Below are positions 58,884 to 64,000 of a stretch of 64,000 nt of DNA, in pieces; the first letter of the stretch is position 1, and every line of letters begins with the position of its first letter. Origin of the DNA: Spirometra erinaceieuropaei (Eukaryota > Platyhelminthes > Cestoda > Diphyllobothriidea > Diphyllobothriidae); NCBI GenBank assembly GCA_902702965.1, contig CACRXP010000628.1, positions 44,517 through 108,516 of the forward strand, read 5' to 3'. The translations under genes were made by a program, and so were the position numbers. The notes beneath the pieces were generated by a model, which saw only the letters and a program-made list of their open reading frames with translations, did not search any database and was not told the DNA's origin.

Positions 58884-60460
58884 CTAAGAGCGTACAGTAA
58901 GTCCAAATCTCGAAGTAACTAAATTCCTCGGAGAGCGAACATTTGAAACCAAATTCGAAACGCGCTGTCCGTTCGTATTTTGGCCGTAACGTTTGGTGTA
59001 CTTTTCGATGAATTTGTGCTGGATATTTTTTTTAAGGCAGGGTTTTTTGTAAGCAATAATTTTATTATCAAGCGTTTTAATATACCAAATGTGTCTTGCT
59101 CCTTGGAATAGAGTACTAACCAAATTTTCCTTTTGTTTTATCGGCACAAAGCTAAAGAAGTGCAAGTATTGGCCTTTCCATGTATCTTCCTGGGAAACAG
59201 ATCGCCTTAATAAACCATCTGCCGGTCTATTCATGAGGACATCCAGGGAAAAAAGCTTGTTGCACTGGTACTTTTCGAATTTCGCCTTAGGATGGAGACT
59301 GTTCTTGGGAAGAATTAAGTCTTCGGCTTCATCGTCGTTATGAACAATAGCAAAATGTCGTTTACATATCTTTTCCACAAAGAGAGAGGAGTGATTTATT
59401 TTGAAAATAACTTTCGAAACTATCAGCAAAAACGGTTGTCTAGTACACAGTGATTACCATAGATAATAACAGGTATTGGACAGGTGGATATAATTATATA
59501 TGAAGAAAAAAGTACTTTAAGGTGCAAGATCGAGTTTTAGTTTTTGTTTTTCAGCATCTTTTCAGGTGAGATACTGGGCTAGAAATGACAGAATGGAATT
59601 TTGATAAGCCGAAGTCCGGCAAGGGATGTTGCGGAAGCATCGACGCATGGGGTGTAAGGATTTCGCAGCCATTAACTCATTATGAAGGGGATGGACGGTG
59701 TCTTTCAGAATTCGGTCAGCGAATTGCTCCACCGATTTGAAGTGTCGCTGCACGATGATATCAACTTAAATATGATAGGGAACACCAACATCAGAGGCAA
59801 GCATTCGAATGACACGTTTAAAAATAATTAGATCTTTTTTAAGTAAGGCTGGAAAAATAATTGGAGAACAAAAAGAATGAGGTGACGAATACAGCCATCT
59901 ATGAATCGACAGATTAAGGACTGGGATGTGTGATATGAACGTAGACGACGAATGTAATAAACAAGTTTTTGAATTTATGTTAAAAGGGTTTCCATTTGTG
60001 AATAGTGATGCAACGTCCAAGAATATCATAGTTTTGTTGGAAATGTTCTGATGCTTTATTTTTTTAATAAAATGGAAACAATCTTTTTATTGTGCAAGTT
60101 GAGAAAGGTGTCGCATTGGCTTTAATTCCCTGACAAGCCGTTGAGCAAGTCTGTGTTGGGGTGAATTAAATATAGACAGATTTGGTAATAGAGGTATGTC
60201 CTTTTTATGCGTCTTTGGCAATCCATATATTCTGGGATATATGTGCCCCTCGGTTTCAAGGATTGCGAGTTTTTTTAATCTATCAGATTTTATGTCCAAT
60301 AATTGTTAGATTATTTTCCAGGCGGATCCTTTCACTGCCTTGGTTTCATCGTTCACGGGCGTTTCGAGACGAAATTTACTAAGATCAAATAATAGTTTCA
60401 TGAATGTAGTACAAATAATCTCTTTTTCAGTAGATCTTCATTTAATAAAAATGGGTTTTA
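58884..60460 (-). mobile_element. Penelope-like element P5, reverse transcriptase part
   Basis: Minus-strand translation, in order: AWKII and SDRLKKLAILETEGHIYPRI followed by YGLPKTHKKDIPLLP (about 60,215-60,290), NSPQHRLAQRLVRELKP, MIFLDVASLFTN (about 60,000-60,029), an interruption, then WKRYVNDI (the YVDD box, as YVND), LDVLMNRPADGLLRRSV, YLHFFSFVPIKQKENLVSTL and IEKYTKRYG. These are PLE RT and thumb blocks. The second catalytic Asp is Asn. A LINE fragment sits between SLFTN and the YVND region. The endonuclease half is displaced to 53,540-54,040 by the CR1-like LINE. Confidence 0.75.
59562..59990 (-). mobile_element. second LINE, 3'-end fragment inside PLE P5
   Basis: Minus-strand peptides IIFPALLKKDLIIFKRVIRM, FKSVEQFADRILKDTVHPLH, NELMAAKSLHP, CFRNIPCRTSAYQNSIL and SFLAQYLT-stop match the C-terminal region of LINE polyproteins: an 'HPLH' block followed by R-F-R-x-x-P-C-R-T-x-x-Y-x-x-S-F. 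They do not fit a PLE. The fragment interrupts the PLE between SLFTN and YVND and is 5'-truncated, as is common for LINE insertions. Confidence 0.6.
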
Positions 60461-61459
60461 TGTGAATGTCTTAATCAAGATGGTTGTAGGAACTTTGGAC
60501 TAAGGAACCTCATAAAAAGGTCATTATTTCATATGTTCAATGTTTGTCAAGATAAGAACCTTGTTTTTGAAAAGAACTCGTCTTTTGAAATATTTCGTTA
60601 ATACAAAAATTAGTCCTTAAACAATAATGCATAAATACATTTTTCTATACGAAAAACAGATACTGAAGACTCGCTTTAAGGCAGTCCCATAGGTGCCTCT
60701 GTTCGTTGTCTCTCCAGAAGACCTGGCTTCTTCCTGATTAGCATATTCGTTCATCTGCCGCATCCGTGTTCTTTATAGTTAACATCTGAATGACGAAATA
60801 CTGGCAAGTAACGACTCGGACTCGGACTGACAAGCCCCCATCATATAACTTATGACACCGCTGTGAATCACAGTACGTAAAGGGTCCCAGGAAAGCCACG
60901 CGCTATAAATGATGCACTGCTTGTGCCACCACTACCCTTTTTGCGACTGTTTCTGATGATGCTTTGAGTGACAATCTAACATGTCAGGCCATTAAATGCA
61001 TTGTTTCAGTGATCGCATGTTTGTCGCCCCAACTTCATTTACTAGATAAAATTGTTTACTTTGTCTGTACACTTGACTATTCGCCAGTATAATTTTGTAA
61101 AATATTCTTTCAGCTTTCGCGTATTAAATTTACGTGAAAGGCAGAAAACGTATCTCACTTTCAGTGTGCTTGGCTTATGCAAATATGCTTATGAGTTCTA
61201 GAGTCACAGATTGCTCTAGTGCCAAGAATAGGGATTAAGCTACTGTTGGCGTCGTCTATATGTGCTATACTTCCACAGCTGATTTCGTAGAATGAAATGG
61301 CGCATATTTAGTTTGCAAGCCGTTCAAGTCAGTAATGCAGTCATTCGTAACTTTCCAAGATAAATATAGACAACTGTGTTTTATAGAATTTGCGGTAATA
61401 GGGTTTATGCCGGTGTATGGAAGAAAAAACATAAGATACGTAGGTATGAAAACAAGTAA
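60461..61459. other. no recognised feature
   Basis: About 1 kb upstream of the PLE P5 reverse transcriptase. The PLE N-terminal region would be expected in part of it but was not recognisable. Confidence 0.4.
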
Positions 61460-61846
61460 TTTCATATTGACGCAACTGGCAAAAACTTGGTGTCTCGGTG
61501 GGATTCGAACCCACACAATATGGAGAAGGCTTTAAGTTAGCCAACGCTCTAACCACGTGAGCTACGAGGCCCCGCCGGACAACGCGAATTTAATCACATT
61601 TGGTCAAGTTACCCGCCCAACCTACTGCAACGTCTAGAATCCACCAAATCTGATACAGTAAGTTGACTGTCCAAGCAGGATTTCCTAAGTATTTCGCCTT
61701 AAATCCACCAGATGACTACCAGGCTTTCGTATATTATAGATTTTTTGCAGATTTTGAATAGTTTATATTGACCCAACGTTACGAAAGCCCTTCGCTTACT
61801 GCGTGGCACCGAGGCACCGAGTTTTTCACAGATGGGTCAATATGAA
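61460..61846. mobile_element. palindromic tRNA-headed repeat S3, right arm partly deleted
   Basis: Starts TTCATATTGACGCAACTGGC and ends with the inverse GGGTCAATATGAA. The left arm holds a tRNA-like module at 61,491-61,571 (minus strand) with a D arm GCTC...GAGC and a perfect B box GGTTCGAATCC. The right arm keeps only the 3' portion of the module ('cttactgcgtgg'). The spacer of about 100 bp matches S1 ('ggttgactgcccaagcaag' in S1, 'agttgactgtccaagcagg' here). Confidence 0.7.
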
Positions 61847-62769
61847 CCTTTTAAAATATGCCAAACATCCATGCGCAAGAAATTTGTTGACGAAAATGAG
61901 TGGTTAAATATCCAGATATGTGCATTCAGCAAGTAATGTGAGCTAGAGAATAAAAGCATCATGCCATATAGCAAATATCATATCATGGTTGCATCTTAAA
62001 TAAGGGAGAGCAGTAAAAGCCAACCTGAGATTCAATCGATCACAGCCCAACTTACTGACAGCCGCGGTTGAAAATATGCAAACAATCAGTCCAAAAGCGA
62101 TATCACACTGGACAATTATTGCCAATTATCGCAAATGGCAGGCGTGGGTACAAAGTGAAACCGCAAGTTCTTGGGCATCACACTACGGTCTTGTCTCCAG
62201 ACGTATCCGATGTGTCACGAGAACGGTCCTGCCATATGGTAATCATGTCAAACGATCTAGAGAAATTGGAAATAAAAAACCTCCGATTAATAAGATAAAA
62301 TCGTTAAGAATTCGTCATTTTACGCGAGGAAGGGTGTGTGAATTCGGGGATAGCAGGTAATAAGGGGCAGCTAGAATTTTGTTTAGCTGTGTCACGAATA
62401 GACGGAAGGACAACATGGAAGCAGATACATGCATACAGTTAATCGCTCATTGCCCACGCGAGACGCGGAGCTATCAAGAGTTTCTTTTGGGTGCACAGAA
62501 CCGACCTTCTATAACCTGAAAGTCGTCGGTTCAGTTTTTGCTAGTAAGCGCTGGACCAGTGGCTTGCGATAGTTAGATTGGACCATCTAAATCACACGGG
62601 AGGCTTTTTTGGGTCCACACAATGCCATCAATAAACTATGTATTGGAAGAAGGAGCGGCGTGTGCTATTAATCCCATCTTTTCTCAGCCATACCTGCAGG
62701 TGTCTGCCTATTATTGTGGAACTAACCTCAGAACTAACCTCCTTCAAATATCCTCTAGTCTGTTGACTA
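61847..62769. other. no recognised feature
   Basis: Overlapping plus-strand open frames at 62,068-62,360 (76 and 94 codons) have no recognisable domain. Nothing else was seen. Confidence 0.4.
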
Positions 62770-63125
62770 AATATGCATAGTACAATTTTTAACGTGTGGT
62801 TTGACCGAAATACCCCAACTGAAATCAGTCATGTCTCTATCACATTCACCTACGTCTGTGCTAACTTAAAGTACTTTCTGCATCGCGACATTTGCATCTT
62901 GATCTCACCGATTTCCTAACCGATGAAAAAAAATGAGACGTGCAGTTTAACAACCAGACGTTGCCCCACTAACCTGTCCACAACCGGTGTCACTGATAGC
63001 ACCTCATTCATTTAACCGTAAAAAAATAAACACAATAAACTAAACTGGAGTTTTAGGCCTCATGTGTTGGATAGTTAGACGTTAGAATTCAAGTTATCGT
63101 AATTTGGGCATGCGGCACTTTTTGC
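62770..63125 (-). repeat. dispersed repeat R2, copy c
   Basis: Reverse complement of the R2 core: 'gtgacaccggttgtgg', 'ggggcaacgtctggttg', 'ttaaactgcac'. The flanking 'gccgcatgcccaaatta' block also matches 8,496. Confidence 0.6.
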
Positions 63126-63584
63126 GGTTTCTTCAGATTAATTTTAGAACTGATCTTTCCCATGTTGTTTTATGTATTCATACATATTTGGCAGTTGCCT
63201 GTCTTGCACAGACCTTCGCCAATTTTGCAGAGTCTGTGGTCCGATTTGCAGGCTGCTGATGCTCGCTTAGTCAGAAATCACCATTCTACTCTCCCATGTA
63301 CTCGGCTACGAGGCTATTCTGTGCGCATAAATTATTGACTCACGGAAGCTGCGGGGGTGGCGATAGAAACCTTAGACAAAACGGGACACGTCAGGCCATC
63401 AGTGACTGCTAATATGCCAAATCTGAATATGCATATTTTTCTGTCCTTAAGACTCTAGGCGTGCTTTCGGTGTGTCTTTTATCACTGCTTAACAAAAGTT
63501 CGTCCCGTGAATGTGCATGGATTGGTTATAGTGATGAAACATTTGCAATAAATCATCAATTACTCAGGGTGTTTATATGGTCGA

Positions 63585-63990
63585 CCTACTAATTAAAATA
63601 TAATAACAATTTTTCTTCCACGACAATTTACCTAACCGACCAAATAGTCAATTTATTACTTTTCTTTTTTACTCCGTTCTTATGATTTGACTCTCTTAGC
63701 ACTGACATGCGCCACATTGCCTGCAGTTAGTCCCCTGTATTTGGATAGTACAAGTATTGACATTCGATATGAGCGAAATGTCCAAACTGAGATCCGACAT
63801 ATCGCTTTCACAGCCACCTCTCCTTATGCTGATTTAACTCATTTTACGTAATGTAACACCTGCTGCACGAACTCGACAACATCCTAACTCTCCGACACAA
63901 AGAGACTGTTATGATTAACAACTAAAATTTTTCCAACTAACGTGTCCACAACAACTCCTGCCGCAGACATTTACCCACTCATTTAACCGT
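63585..63990 (-). repeat. dispersed repeat R2, copy d (near window edge)
   Basis: A more diverged R2 copy in the same orientation as copy c, about 0.85 kb away. It has 'gcacggttaaatgagtgg', 'gttgttgtggacacgttag' and 'gatctcagtttggacatttc'. The unit may continue past the window end. Confidence 0.5.
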
Positions 63991-64000
63991 GCAAACAAGC

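Noticed and set aside
1..64000. CRISPR arrays, operons, ribosome binding sites, riboswitches, rRNA
   Set aside because: None seen; the retroelements and spliced genes indicate eukaryotic nuclear DNA.

Overview
This 64 kb window looks like repeat-rich, AT-rich flatworm nuclear DNA. A diphyllobothriidean-type tapeworm is my best guess. That rests on the retroelement mix: Penelope-like elements (PLEs) of several lineages, a CR1-clade LINE, tRNA-headed short repeats and a TTAGGG-type telomere-like tract. It also rests on short intronic genes and the absence of operons. The species assignment is inference. No complete housekeeping gene is visible.

The main protein-coding content is a small, unrecognised, multicopy gene family. 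Five loci share one layout. Exon 1 is a 17-18 residue signal peptide ending in phase 1. Exon 2 encodes about 80 residues with four cysteines. Exon 3 encodes about 100 residues ending near a Pro-Ser-Cys motif. The loci are A (1,330-2,914, -), B (23,741-25,643, -), C (13,118-13,729, -, cut by an assembly gap), D (40,014-41,792, -) and E (51,452-52,987, +). A sixth, exon 3-only relic (G) lies at 6,435-6,676. A, B, D and E each carry at least one disabling lesion. C is open as far as it can be read. An inverted CCAAT box sits 77-84 bp upstream of the start codon in all five loci. A and B lie in a segmental duplication of more than 3 kb, and the B copy carries a 942 bp GC-rich insert.

Most other recognisable sequence is mobile DNA. 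0-5 kb: locus A and a solo LTR. 6-18 kb: locus G, four PLE fragments (two on each strand), a dispersed repeat (R2) flanking one PLE, locus C with the gap, and a palindromic tRNA-headed repeat. 19-22 kb: foldback elements. 23-28 kb: an isolated long hairpin, locus B and a telomere-like tract. 30-32 kb: one foldback element nested inside another. 33-37 kb: orphan exon-like segments and a half tRNA-headed repeat. 39-42 kb: locus D and a decayed hammerhead-like motif. 45-51 kb: more foldback elements, again nested. 51-53 kb: locus E. 53.5-60.5 kb: a PLE split by a nearly intact CR1-like LINE and by a second LINE fragment. 61-64 kb: a third tRNA-headed repeat and two R2 copies.

The genes do not form a visible pathway. 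The picture is of a lineage-specific secreted protein family duplicating and decaying in a retroelement and foldback-element landscape. Intervals not listed were read and nothing was recognised in them; the longer ones are entered explicitly.
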